From positions 4,797,915 through 4,861,914 of the forward strand of contig OU342817.1 of assembly GCA_910591455.2 (NCBI GenBank): DNA of 64,000 bases. The letters run 5' to 3'. Source of the stretch: Pholis gunnellus. Taxonomy: Eukaryota > Chordata > Actinopteri > Perciformes > Pholidae. Of this stretch, positions 1-13,298 are shown in pieces. Under the pieces are notes generated by a model. The model was not told the origin of the DNA, did not search any database, and worked only from the letters and a program-made list of their open reading frames with translations. Both the position numbers and the translations under genes were made by a program. Positions within the stretch are counted from its first letter, which is position 1. Every line of letters begins with the position of its first letter.

Positions 1-3000
1 AGGCTGCATACGAGGCCCTTGATTTCTGTGCCAGACCACTGCTAGCAGATAACAATAGCTTTCTAACAAAGGACAATACAAGTTTTGGAGTCATATTGCA
101 AAAACATTTGGGAATAGAGGGGAAGGAATGAAGCTGAGAGAGTGTGGTAAGAAAAAAAAACGCTTATTAAATTACTAAAAGATGAATTATTATTGTAAAC
201 ATATACTTGTTCAAGGTAAGGATCGTAACTTTACAACATGTATTCCTGCCAAAACGATGGCACTCTGACCAACACTTTTCAGTCTCACATTTTTGTTCCT
301 ACTTAACATTTCTCCCTGTGCCTCCAGCTGGGCCTCTGAATCTTTTGAAAGACTGCTCTTTGATTTTTTATTTTATTTGGTACTAAAACTTTGAAATGTA
401 AATTCGTATTTCCTCTGGGAGCGGATGAAACGAGGCTACGTGTTCGTCTGCTGCGCCGATTCTGCGAGGCGTCATTAATCTTGACAGATCTCTTTAATTT
501 AACTGCTCTGTTTGTTATCCTTGTATGTTAGTTTTCGGTGGCTCCCAGTAATAATATTTAAACTTTATTGCAACAAATCCCTCTACATGGTCCTCTCTTA
601 AATGTACACGGCCAAACACCAATTCATGCAAAAACAGTACATTATGTTACATGCTGTGTAAGACATACACTTTTAATTTGACATAATGTTCTCATTTTAT
701 AAGACTATTCCTCTAGTTTGCTGCTGCTGCATTGATGATTAATGAAACTCTCTGCTCTCTTGCTGTTAAGCTGCTGAAACTCTGACCTCCCACTGAAGAG
801 CCTGTGGGAAATAAACTAATTAGCTTCATTGTGTTATCTTTTATAAAAACAGTGTGTCTTCATCTCCAAACTGGAAACTTTTCGAGAACAAAAAAACAAT
901 ACAAGCTACTACTTCATTCATTTATTCCACATAGAATGAAGATGCTGTCAACATGTTTCAGTATGCAGAGGATATTAAATGTGGAATGTGGAATTCTCAC
1001 CAACTCTGCTGAACGGTTTGGTCTATATTCAATCAGATTTATAGATGTGCAGCCCACAACTTTACTGTTTTGGTTCACTCTCACCGCTCTCATTGTCAAC
1101 ACAGTTTTCAGCAGCAGTAGGCAGCATGTTTTCAGCAACAACAAAAACGTTGTGATAAACCCACTGTACACTACCTGTCTGTACCTGCACCAAACCACAG
1201 ACAGACACAGATGGCGACTAGCTGGTAAAGACACTAGATACATTTTCAAACGTAGAGCTAAACAGAGATTTAATAATGGACAGGTAGCCAGCAACACAAA
1301 TAAATGATACTGTTGCTTCATACGTATCTGCTGAATGTGTAAATACACAACTGTTTGCTACCAAATTCTCCACATCCCCTTAATAAGGTGATGCTATGAT
1401 GCTAAAAATATCTAAAAAAAGACTGTAGCTACAGGGCTTTTGTAGTAATGTGATTCACAGTACATAGCTCTTTGATTGACTTAATGAAAGTTGGTATATT
1501 TGCATTAATTAACATATGAACTGATGAAATGGAACCGAGGTGTTTAATCTTAAATTCATCTTTAAAAGGCAGTCTTTCAAATTTGTGTTGTAGAAGGTTA
1601 ATCCACATCTTTAATGGTGACCGCAGTTACGTTTTCCTAAATACTAAAGTCTGACAAACAAATGATGACAAAAGTAGGCGTACTTCTCAAACAGCCAATC
1701 AAATTGCACACAGAGGATCAAGCTTTGGGCATGCGCATTGTTGTTTTCCCACACTCTCTGTACTTGACAGTTGTGCGGCTATGACCGGTCACTAGAGCCA
1801 AGCTAAAACACCATTATATCAGAACAGCCTATTGACAAATAACGGCAGTAAACGAGGATCTTTATGTCATGCATTAGTTCAGCACCACTAAAACCACACT
1901 TTTTTTCTGCTGCCAGCAGGGGGGCTTTTCCCCACTTGCCCAAAATATCCCCTAGCTTATTTTGCTATACATAGGACGTATATTATTATACTGCATACCC
2001 ACATACAAAAATATTGTCCTTTTTTCTGAAATGTATTTATGTGATGGTTGTTTTTACATGTTGATTTGAAGTTAAAATGACACTATGTAACTTCTGCGGA
2101 ACATAATGGGTATGTTTGCATTTCACACTCTTTTGCTACTATTACTTAAAGGCTGCTTTTAAATGCAGGCTTTTAACTTGTAATGTAATCATTGCTACTT
2201 TAATTAAAGCATCTGAACACACCACTGTCCAACAAATCATTCAACCAAAAAGGCTTTCCCTGCAGCTACGTACGTAATCACATCTAAACCAAACAGACCA
2301 GATACAAACAAACACAAACACACGCACATCTCTATAACACATTTGTTTTCTATTCAAGTATTGTGAGAATAACCACAAGCAACAATCTGTTCATAATCAT
2401 CATGTAGCGATAAACTCCCTCCATGTATTAACTGTAACCCTTTATAATCCCATTAATTCACTGGACTGTGCTGAGAGGAAAAGTTCTGGGACTTGAAATA
2501 ATTTACCAAATTAAACATGACTTAAAAAAAGACATTGGCCTGCAGTTAATAAACACCAGAAACAATGTTGAAACAGTTGCCTCTGATACTTGCAGCGGCT
2601 CGTATTACCCAGCTGTGGCACCCTTGGGTGTTGCAAAAGAGCACGCACCTCTCAGCCAGGAATAATATTTCTGAACCGAACCACAATGAGCTCTGCTTGT
2701 AGGGCAATCACTGTTAATGTCCCTGAAAGGTATGCAGGGACCGGGCAGCTGAGAAAAACAAGTGACGAACCATTTCATCACCATGAACACAGGCAGCGCT
2801 GTCATAAAACAGCAGTCCAAACTAGCACGAGATCGGATGTGACAAAGTCAGACTCCAGGCTTTTTCATGGTAACAAATATTTATGTAAGAGAAAGCTAAT
2901 TTGTTTCTTGCCTTCCACTAATAAATTCCATATGATCGGAGTCGCTCGGGGACTTTGAACCCTTAATTAAATACATTAGGTCATCTTTGTAAACACGAGT

Positions 3001-4858
3001 ATTAAAGTGGTATTAGTAAGAACGCTGTGACTTAAAATGACCTCTTTGGCCTCCAGAGGGAATTGCAGTAATACGTTGTGTCCATCCAAATATTGCTCAA
3101 ATCTTAATCAAATTTACTAAAAGTAAACAAAAGAAATGATGTCTCAGCAGGTGCTTTCATCAGCTGGTTTTATGCAAGTAGTAAGAAGAGGGTGTAACAA
3201 GATTACATAATCAAAAGAGATCCAGTAACTCTAACTTTTCCCTCTAGAGCTTAATTTGTTTTTCTTCATGTTGTGTTTTCAATTTACTGCCATTTGTGTG
3301 TGTGTGTGTGTTTTTTTTTTTACCAACACCTTTAAAGATAACCTTTAAATGGTGCCTATCCAGTAGAGAAAACATGATAAAGTGCCCTGTAAGGTGTCTT
3401 TTCAGCAGCTAAAACATGATAAAGTGCCCTGTAAGATGTCTTTTCAGCTGATGAAACATGACAAAGTGCACTAAAGGTGCCCTCCCATTAGAAAGAATGT
3501 GATGCTGTGCCCTCTGGGGTGGCCTTACCATTAGAAGATACAATGTAGTGCCATAAGGGCTGCTCTGCATGCTAGAAAGCTTTCTACACGCTGGTGCTCC
3601 AATACATGCAGCTGGTGCCCTTTTATTTTCACCCCTGCCCCTCAACCAGCCTGAGTCTGATGATAATGTATAACCTCACAACTCTCTTGCAGAATGAGTG
3701 GATTCTGTTTCGGCGTTCATACTTTCACTTGTAATCTGATTAAACATTTCGAAACCGTTGTTTACATTTTGAAATGTCAGCATCCACTCGAATTTAAAAA
3801 TGCTTTTGTTATTTTCTGTCCCTGGTGTGAAATGAAGCCAAACATACACTGCCAGGGCAAACAAATATTTTTGGGGCTGAAACTAATCTTGGCTCGCTCT
3901 TGTCTCTCGCTCGTGTAGCACCATGCTCCATCGAAGCACTTGAACAAACAATCTGAGCATCTGGTGAAATAATCTCTGGGTATTGATCAACAACCTGATC
4001 AACCCCCCAAAGGCATATTAACGCCAGTTTGAGCTTTGCGGAAGAGTACAAATCTTATTTATCGCCGCTGTAATTGCCACATATATAAGATGAAATGAGG
4101 TAAATGATGTAATTATCTGTGACTCAGTGCTGCACAAACCTCTGTGCTATGGGAGCGCTGGCAGAGGCCTGAGCATAAACCATGATTCCCCAACACAAGC
4201 TCCATGTCAGTGATACCATGAGACTAATGATTAAAACAAGCCTCCTCATCTGTTTGGCTTCCAGAAAACCAGATTTCCACCCCCTGCGCAGCATTTTTCA
4301 TTCCAGTAACATTACATAAATCAGTGCACATGCAGAGGAGTGGAAAGGCAGAGTCCCATAAGTAAAAAGAGGGAAAGAATATCACATTTGGGTAAGAGTT
4401 CACTTGTATAGCATATTTATTAATTGCCTTCTTCAAATCCTTGTTGCACAATCAAAACAAGTTATTGTGTAACCCACAGAGGTACAATTAGACCTGATAG
4501 AAACATTTCTAAACAACAGCGTGGAACTGGTTTCTTCTATTTAGGAACGTTTTTCTTCATTTATCATAAATTCTTGACATGTTCGTAGTTGTAGAGCTGT
4601 TGCAAATCCACCAAACAATGGTTCATGTGTCAGCTGGAGTGAGTGTTTACAGACAGCTGCCAACATTTACAGTGATGTCTACTTCTTAATACTTCTCGTG
4701 TTTTTGCATCATGATCATTGGCAGAAGAGAAAAGGCAGATTTTGAAGTGATCTAACTGAATAGTAAAAACACAGAATCTGCATTAAAACGTTCGCTACAA
4801 ACTGTTAAAACACAACATAGATCATGAGGTAACGTCTTCACTGAGGGCTGCTCTTACC
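1..4858. other. Gene-poor left flank
   Basis: I see no convincing exon here. The open frames are short, lack recognisable domains and are not flanked by coherent splice sites. If the candidate first exon at 4859-5030 is real, this stretch is the first intron of a minus-strand gene lying to the left. Sections near 2660-2960 and 4120-4340 are more base-balanced than their surroundings and could be conserved non-coding elements, but this cannot be tested from a single sequence. Confidence 0.5.
3365..3580. repeat. Degenerate ~42-bp minisatellite
   Basis: About five successive units share the core 'acatgataaagtgccctgt' followed by 'aaggtgtcttttcagc' or a decayed version. The first two units (from about 3370 and 3412) are nearly identical. 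The later ones drift (acatgacaaagtgcac, then gatgctgtgccctctgg, then caatgtagtgccataagg). The array is non-coding. Confidence 0.7.
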
Positions 4859-5030
4859 GTTTTGCGTCCAGATGTAGTTCACAGCTTGTTAGTAGGTCTT
4901 TGCCTCGCGCTGGCTGCACGCGGATTGTGCTTCCCACTGTCACAGCAGCGCTCTCTGCACCGCGAGCTCACAGGACATGCCTGCGTCTGCTTTGCTGCGC
5001 GCGCACACGCACGCAAACTTTTTTTGTGGA
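4859..5030 (-). other. Candidate CpG-rich first (5' UTR) exon of a minus-strand gene
   Basis: On the minus strand a GC- and CpG-rich block (many CGCG and GCGC steps, unlike the AT-rich surroundings) ends in a strong donor, acg|gtaagag, with the GT at 4857-4856. The block contains only a 12-codon upstream ORF and no long frame, as expected for a non-coding first exon. An AT-rich TATA-like stretch lies near 5090-5100. No later exon of such a gene is visible down to position 1, so the gene body would lie outside the window. The 5' boundary is a guess. It could instead be an isolated CpG-rich element. Confidence 0.35.
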
Positions 5031-8000
5031 GGATGTGATGCAGCTAATTTGATTCACTTACTGAAAGTTTCTGGTGTAATTAAATTACCAAACTATATAA
5101 ATACATAACTAAATGGTGACATCATCACTACTTTTTAACATTACTATCATCTTTTCAGTGATATTTACTAATAATATTCCGATCAAATTCTTGGTACAAA
5201 TTTCCAATAAGATTTTTAATAACAAGGAGTTATAGCCTAGTAGGGTATAAGGTAATACCCTTTTGTTGACTTTAATAATTTGTCAACCATTTACTAATGG
5301 CTAATAATAATTTAATAATATTTACTTTGCTGTATATATCAGTTATAAGCCATTAACACTCAGATCTTGTGCTTACATTTCAGAAAAAGTAGACTTACTT
5401 TCCACAACTGTATACTAAGAACAATTTCTGGGTTGCCAGATCTTGGCTGATGTTTATCCTCCTTCTGTGTCACACATGCTTTGTCTTGTTATCTCCTTTG
5501 ATTCCCAAAACTCTGACCTTTGGGAATGCAGTTGCAGCGCATCTGTTTATTAACAATTCCTTATTCACAATCACAGGTTAGAATTGTTAAACCTTTCATT
5601 ACTCGTGAACATTTATTAGCACAGATGACTGGCTAACATTTATAAGTGCAAATTGAATTGTTTATCACCTATTATTAGTAACTTACAACCTTTATGCAAA
5701 TGTGATGTCTTAATAGAAGGAGTTAAAGTCAAAAAAAACAAACTTGACCTTTAAGAGAGAAGTAGCACAACCTGGCAAGTATTAAGTAATCCCCAAAACT
5801 ATTAAGGTCGTCACTGAGCAATGTCCCAAATGTTATTGCTATAGTAGGGTAATGCAATAATAACTTCCTACAAACATGCTTATAGAAACCCATTATGGAT
5901 GATCTACGGTGATACCTGATACCTTTTAATGGCACCAGAGTCATTTCCCGTTTATCCCTGCATGTGTTGAAATAAACAGAGCTCATCGTGTACGGTTCAG
6001 TCAAAGGCAGCATAGAACACAGACGTGATTAACCTTAATCTAAAGGTGGTAAAAGCTTTTGTAAGTCTGACGTCTTCTGGAAGTTTGTTTAGTTTGCAAA
6101 CTGGGAACATTTGGCAGCTCTTTACCTGATGACCTGAGAGGCCGAAATGGTTCATTTGGTAAAAGACAGTCGCAGATGTATTTCCCAGTCCATTGAAAGA
6201 TTTACAGACAAGCAGGCTCTATTCTCTGACACACTGAAAAAAAACCTGAGAACTGATGGGACGTGTTTTCTCTGTCTTCAGTCAGAGACGAATGCGGTTA
6301 TAGTATTTCTAACCGGCTGGAAAGGATCATATCGATAAGCTTCTGCCTGGAAAAGAATCCTCCGATTCTCGTTATGTTTCTTAAATTGTAGAATTGAATG
6401 AGGTTGTTTTTTGATTTTCAGAGCGCTAACTTTCAGCCTCCCTTCGTTTGTGTAAAAGACAATTATTATCTTAGTTTTGTGTACATTTTGCTGCAGAGAG
6501 TCCAGGCACTTTTAATCATTTGTTGTTTAATTCCCTTGCAGAGAGAATGTATGGGCCTGTAATCCTTTGGTAACAGAGAAAGGTACATTTATGTGTCATC
6601 TGGATGATTATGATAGTTGATATTGAGCAAGACACTGAACCTCAAATTTCTCAAAATGCATCCAAAAAGATTGAAAATCGCTTTAAACAAATGCATCTGC
6701 CAAACCAATAATATAATGTATCGTAATCATTATTTCCAGTGGTATCCCTATAATTGTGTACACAGTGTGTTTGTGGTGCCTTGTACTGACCATGTTCTCG
6801 TTATTTGGCTTGCAGACTTTCCTGTGGAATCTCTGTCAGCTCTGCATAATGTACACTGTGGTAAAAAGTGAATGCTAAATATTATCCTCATCAAATTCCC
6901 AAGGTGAAGCAAACTCCCTGTCCCTCCCACATTTGTACGAATCAAATCAAAAATTGGGCGTACTGCGTGACAGCCTGTCAAACATCTGGCCCTTCCTCGC
7001 ACTGCAAAGATTGACATAAATACACAAATGAGGCACCGAAACCTTTTATCTGTGTATCTTATTACACGGTGAAACTGCAAGTCAGAGTTGTATTTCTGAT
7101 TCCCGAGATGATGCACAGAGCTGTAAACAGGTCCTCTGGGACGCCGCTCAAAAAATAGAACCAGATGCGAGAAAACAATACACAAAAGAACACATTCTCC
7201 GCGAAAAGTTGGGCTATTGTATCTCCTAACTAGATACAGAAAACAGCTGGTTTTGGTCTCTTTTGCTTGACATCCTTTTCTCTTTCTGACTCTCTTCCTC
7301 CTCAGGTGCAATAAACTCTTTCAGACATATTCTAGACATTTTTTCCCAGTAGACATTTAGACTTTTTAGGAAAAAACCACAGGAGTTGCTAATAACATTA
7401 ACAAAGACTCCGTTCTATTCAAGTGTCCCAGTAAACCATGAAAGTGTGACAGTGTGACAGTGAGCCAACATATACAACACCAGGACCCTAAAACTGGAGC
7501 AGCTAAATGAAATGCAGCCTTCATTCATCATTTACACCTGTGCTTTTCATGCTGTGGCTTCTCAAAACGACTACCATAAAAAAGGCATTGGTACGGTGAG
7601 AATATCATCCACGGGTCATTATTAAGCATAGAAGTTAATTAAAGTGAAATCTAATTGAATCAACTCTAAACATTTAACTGGAAATGACATGGTGATGATG
7701 CAAATCAGGCGTTTTTGAGTCCCATATTCTCCATGGGATTCATCCAGTGTTTTTAATTTTTTTTAAATGTTTCTCCAATATAAATGTGCATACATTTGAC
7801 TTCATCATAACACCGTGGCTGCTAAACTAAGGGTAGACCTGAGGGGTCACAATGTGATTAACAAGCTGTGAAATGAGAAAAGAAAGGGCCTTCAAATACC
7901 TCTGAAAAGTCTGACTTTCTCTTTGATGAAATGCTCAAAACTCAAAGACATTCACATTGTGATGAGGGGTCAAGAGCGAATATTGTTTCATTTTAATTGT

Positions 8001-9490
8001 CCCAACCCTAAAAGGTTGGAGACAACTAACAGCACAGGTGTAATACAACATAAACACTGACTGTATTACAGTAAGATGTGCTGTAAGGTTCCAGTGTCCT
8101 AGTTGGTGTTATGGATGCTGGCCTGTTGGGACACTGAACGCACTATTTCATTCCTTGCAGACCTTTTCATTGGCATTCTGTTGCTAATGCAACAGCTTTC
8201 TTCCAAGTTTACTTCCTGTCTGCTACTGCATTAGCAAACATCGCAACAGGAAATACAAAGGGAGCATTTTGAATGTTTATGCTGTCAAGTTTAAAAAGGT
8301 CTTTACAGTACAGCAAAATGGTGTGGAGTGAAAAAGGTGTGTTGTACAATACCTGCACACTAGATGTCCTCAGCGAGTTTCCCGCTTGTGTTGATCACCT
8401 GACTCTCTTTGACCACCTGCTGGCACAGCTGTTGTTTATTTACTCATTATTTATTGTGTGCATTCGAGTAGTTCCTCTGCTGCATTTACCAGACTAATGT
8501 TGCAAAGTTTGCTAAATGTTTTACGTTGGCTATGTGCTTTGAGATCTTTTTTTTTTTTTTTTGACAAATCAAAAACAAAGAGAGGTTTAACAACTCATTT
8601 AACAACACTGGCACTCCCACACAGGTGTGTTCAATTGTTCTGGCTGATTAGACGCCTGCTCAGGTTGACATTTGACACAGCTATGAATAGGATTGAGTGA
8701 GATTATGATGAAAGTGTAAATTGTCCTACCTTAAAACACCAGTAGCATGAGCGTGAAACGTCTTGCTAAACTCCAATATGAAACTTCTTATCTATCTTTA
8801 GATGAGGAACCTGAGACAGTACATTCAGGTCATTTGCTGTCCCACATGCTGTAGTCAAACCAAAATTACACTTCACTTAGGATAAGAATAATCACTGAGT
8901 ATAATCTAGGTGGATCATGATCCTTTATTCTGACTTTGACGTGTTCTTGTAGCTCATGGTGACTTGATGAAATATGACTGTTCAGTTCTTGTTTGGTAAA
9001 TGTGGAGTTTATCTAAATATCGCCAGTGTCCCCATTCATTTATTTTTATAGAAGCAGCGCCACCTCCTGATTGGTTGTGGGAATACGTCAGTGATCTGTT
9101 GCTTTATGTTCTTTGTTTTCAAAAGTACAATATTTAAATCTTACAAATAAATTGTGGATATAAAAAGATAACATGAATTGGACAAAAAGATGGACCAATC
9201 TACCATTTTTGTTTCTTTCTTTTTTGTAATCCATAGTTTATTATCCTTCATATTCTGGAGTCAAAACTGTATTAAAAGACTTTTAGCAAAGGTGGTGGAG
9301 GAGGTGGAGAAATGAGTCATGATCATAGCTACAAATGTGACTCGATTGCTATAGTCAGATAGCGTTGTTGTAAAAAGATCACCTATGCACGAGTTCTCCA
9401 CAACAATCACAAAAACTGTTTTGAATATTGGGATGAATCTCTTTAAAATACTTGCATTATATTACATTCTATGTGGCACACGTTAAAGGT
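5031..9490. other. Intergenic region without supportable genes
   Basis: This stretch has short, domain-free open frames only. The longest, on the minus strand at 6748-7311, starts at a non-ATG codon and has a low-complexity Arg/Cys-rich translation, and I do not accept it as a gene. The sequence around 6900-7310 is more base-balanced than its surroundings and could be a non-coding conserved element. Fragments near 7840-7985 vaguely resemble decayed hAT-type repeats. Confidence 0.5.
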
Positions 9491-9499
9491 CCTAAATGT

Positions 9500-9592
9500 C
9501 TTATTGCCTTGCTTTTGCTGCTTTGTCTGTCAAAGCACTTTGTAAACTCTGTTTTTAAAGGTGCTATATAAATAAAGTTATTATTATTATGA
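9500..9592 (+). repeat. LINE/SINE-type 3' tail fragment
   Basis: The stretch 'aaaggtgctatataaataaa' followed by a short (TTA)n run, preceded by 'caaagcactttgtaaac', is the typical 3' end of retroposons that are very common in fish genomes (L2-clade LINEs and the SINEs that share their tails). Only the tail is recognisable. Family assignment is from memory of the motif, not from a search. Confidence 0.5.
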
Positions 9593-9989
9593 TAAGAGAG
9601 ATACAGGTGCCATATTGCTCGTAATCATTTGCATCATCATGTAGTATTGATTTGTATTCATGCCAAGAAAACTAAAACCATGACATAAGAAGCGTTTTGA
9701 GCATAAATTACAATTGTTTAAAACAACAACAACAATAAAACAAAGTTAAAAGCTCATTTAAAAACAATCAAGGCGAATAAGCTTTAGCTGAGAGGGACTG
9801 ATTTTCCAAGACACCAGGGTGAGTACGTTTTAAAGACCGGGTCACAAAGTTCCGGGTCACCGGTTTACAAAGCGCAGGTAGGTAGCATAAAGCCCTACGT
9901 GTTGTAGCGAAAATGTATTTACCGCTACCGCCCTTCCGGACTGCTCTGTGACCCAAAACCAGCTCCCTCTGTTCGGTCCTGCGCCATCG

Positions 9990-10126
9990 CCGGTGACGTA
10001 AGCTAGCTCGGTGGTTAGAAGAAAGCTAGCTCGCTGCTCAAAGGGGGGTAACATTAAAGGACGACCTAAAGTAACACGTTCGACCGATTTTACCGAAAGC
10101 AAGACATTTTACTCGTAACGGTCGTG
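9990..10126 (+). promoter_or_regulatory. hnrnpc: hnrnpc 5' UTR exon and core promoter region
   Basis: This is a CpG-containing block upstream of the hnrnpc coding exons, ending in a consensus donor gtg|gtgagt (GT at 10127-10128). No ATG-led coding frame runs through it, so it is read as a non-coding first exon followed by a ~3.1-kb intron to the acceptor at 13272-13273. It carries two direct copies of AAGCTAGCTCG about 24 bp apart. There is no TATA box, as usual for a housekeeping gene. The transcription start is not determinable. A second donor-like site (ccagg|gtgagt) near 9820 could serve an alternative first exon. Confidence 0.6.
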
Positions 10127-13100
10127 GTGAGTATTTTGTCCCCAGACATTTTTTTTTTAATTTTTCCTTCCTTTTTCCTTTTCTTTTTGGATTTTTCTCG
10201 ACGATGCTTTTTTTTCTCCATTTTGCAAGTGGACAGAACGTAATGTGCTAGCTTAGCGTAGCTAACTCTGAGACGCTCATCCTCCTTTTTGAAAAGACAA
10301 GCGCTGGTTTTGCTCTTTTTTATTGTTTTGAAACACGACAGTTTGGATGCATCTTAGCTACATTGTCGTCTGTTTTCACACGTTTGTGTAGCTTTGTTTT
10401 TGTATTCTGAAGACGCTTTGCACCCAGCCCACCAGCTAAGCTAAGCTAGCTAACCGCGTCAGAGCGACCATTGTTGTTTTTATAGTCGCAGCTTCACCCT
10501 GATTGATTACAGATTATCGACCACGCATTTATCATGAACTCTGCAGGTTTTGTTTTTTTTTGCAAACAAGATGACTGATCTTGATTGCTCTGTATTTTTG
10601 TGTGATGCTTTGCTGTTGGTTGTTTTGGCTAACGTTAGCTAGCCATGCTAGCCGGGTTTGAGCTCCCAATGCTAACACAAGGCCCGTGTCTCACACTACA
10701 GCCTGATGGGGGCGCTGTTGTGGATGGTTTTAGCTACTTTTTGATGATCTCCATATTTTGCTTTTTCTTTTTTTGTGGAGTAGATTTTTTTTTTCCCGTG
10801 TTTTTGTACTTCCTTGGTGGAAGTGTTTTTTGAACTGTCTGTGGCCCCAGTGTTTGACATAACGTTACAAATACACATTTTATTAATTAAACGTTTATTG
10901 ATCTGAATGAGTACTATGGCTGTTTGTTTATCAACGCCTTCACATTTACTCCTAGGCCGCAGGTACACACACATCAGCCCCGTGTAGTCTTTACATTAGC
11001 GACAGGAGCCAATAAATTAAATAGTTTTTACATTAAGTATAACTAATAAACTCAAAACACACGGTGCTCCTATAAGATCATGCATTATGTGATGATGCAT
11101 CTATCACATTACTGAATATCTTCTACTTTCCATGTCCCAGTTCCTAAAAAGTTAAATGTTTAAACTCCTTTCTAGTTTTGATATTGTGTTAAAGATGGTA
11201 CTTATATTTACCTTGTCATATTCCCCATCTAGTTTAAATTTCGGCTTGCACATATTTTAGAAATCAATAATACCTGTTAAATATAATAAAACTGGTATAA
11301 ATTCCTTCATGTTTAAGGAGTACGACATAAATGGGACGACCCATGTTTAGACTATAAATATGCAAAACTCCATGAAAGGTAATTAAGTTGCTTATTGTCG
11401 TACCTCAAGTCACCACAGTTTATTATTAAATGTGACAGCTGTGATATATTTTAAAGTTGATCCTCTGCTAACGTAACTCTAAAAGGGCGTCACCCTCATT
11501 ATAAAGTACAAACTCCTACATCTGTTTCATAAAGGCAACACAAACTAGCACGTGTAGACCAGCTAGGGTCTACCCAGTACACCTTTCTGTCCGGTTGGTG
11601 ATATGATTGCAATGGTTTAGATGTTGTTTATCTTGAACTTGTGACGTGAACAGTATTGTCTCACTTCTAGCTGCTTATGTTTAATAGTTAGGTTGCACTT
11701 AGACAGGCATTGGGGTCAGGTTTGAGTCCCAAAGTGGCCAATTGTAATGGGATTTCCTTAAGCGTCGTGTTTTTCTCGTCCCTTAACTCCTGTATACACT
11801 CCAGCCAGGTAAGACTTGGTGCAAGATAACCCTGCTCGGCTTGACCGAGGTATGTTTTCTGTCGCCTCAGTATAAAATCACGACGGGCGAAAGGTCGACG
11901 CCAGCCCAAAACTGATCCCAGCCCACAGTGTCACACGTCAGACGACAGCAGCCCTGCACACAGACGCTATGGAGTGAGTGATGAATGTTGGACCTCCTGT
12001 GAGCCGGGGGGAGGGGGGTGTAGTATTGTTGATGCCACTACTGTTTTACATGTTTGCTGTTTTTAAATTCACTCAAAGCTTTGGGCTTCACTGAGGACTG
12101 GCATCCTCCCTTTAGTCTTTTAGAAAGGGGTTTCCCAAAACGTGTCTGGGTACCCAATTTCTATACATGACAAACCAAATCACAATAAACCTATAATTAA
12201 ATCGTGAGATGAGCGAATTGGTGCTCCTGACCATTTTTACAGCCATTTCATAGCAATATACGTATATCCTTTTAATGTATGTTATCTAAAACAGACACGT
12301 GTTAAATACTTACCAAATAAATGCATTTAGGCAGAGTTGATGGGCTATCTCACTCTTTTCTTTTTGTTTTCTCTCATTGGATAAACAAATTTAATGTTAG
12401 AAAAAGGATACAATTATCAGAATATAATGAACATCCATGTGGCTCACATGTTACTGCAGATATAAAATGGTAAATAAAACTAGAAGTTCAAATTTATTTG
12501 GCGATCCTAATATTTCCAGGGACCCACATGAGATCTTTTTGTTCTGTGGAAAATAGAGATCAGATTATATCGTGTTACAGCTGAACTGTTGCCCTCTAGT
12601 GGTCTAAACGGGGCATTACAGCTTTATGATAAAATAACTGCTGAGAGAAATGAAACGTAATTGTTTCTGCCTGCTTCACCATCAACCATAATGTAGTACT
12701 GTTTAAAAGCACTAATAGACTTGACAATATTTAAAATTAATGAATAATAAAAAAGACCCTGAACCCATCAGGCCTACTTCACAGCTTAAGAGAATTAGAC
12801 TCGCTGGTACGTGACGCTGAAAATCTAAGTTTGAAAAGCCCCAAATCCTGCAATAAGTTCTGTCGCAGTGTCAAACCCAGGTCCTGTTTCTTTCACTCAA
12901 ATGAGACGTGGATTTTCCATTACGCTGGGTTTAGTTTTAGACTGTTTTGGGACACCGTTTGTCATTGAATAATATGATGCAACTACACTTAATGCAAAGA
13001 ATGATTTCAAGGCATCACATTTAGGACGGGTTTGGACACATCTGTTAACAACCAATCACGTCGGTCGTGCGGTTTTCTCCTTTTGCCGTCCGCGCTATTC

Positions 13101-13298
13101 TCTTTTTATTAATTTAACGGTTTTAATTTCCCAGGAAAGCCTGCTGATCGTGTACGCTGTTGTCCCATTCAATGGTCATCACACAGTCAAAGAAATAGTC
13201 CAGACGGGTGAATGTTTCTCATTCTGCCACTAAATCTGGGGCCTTGTGTCTGTCTGTGTGTCTTCCTGCTTAGTCGTTCACCCACCACCGCCAGCCTG

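Noticed and set aside
804..1348. Overlapping open frames on both strands of 144-167 codons
   Set aside because: The two frames mirror each other, lack domains and Kozak context, and one opens at a non-ATG codon; most likely chance.
2468..2958. Two overlapping plus-strand frames near 2.5-3.0 kb
   Set aside because: They have no domain, no splice sites and no codon preference; the area may be conserved non-coding DNA but not a gene.
6748..7311. 187-codon minus-strand open frame
   Set aside because: It opens at a non-ATG codon, has no recognisable domain, is an unnatural Arg/Cys mixture and has no splice context.
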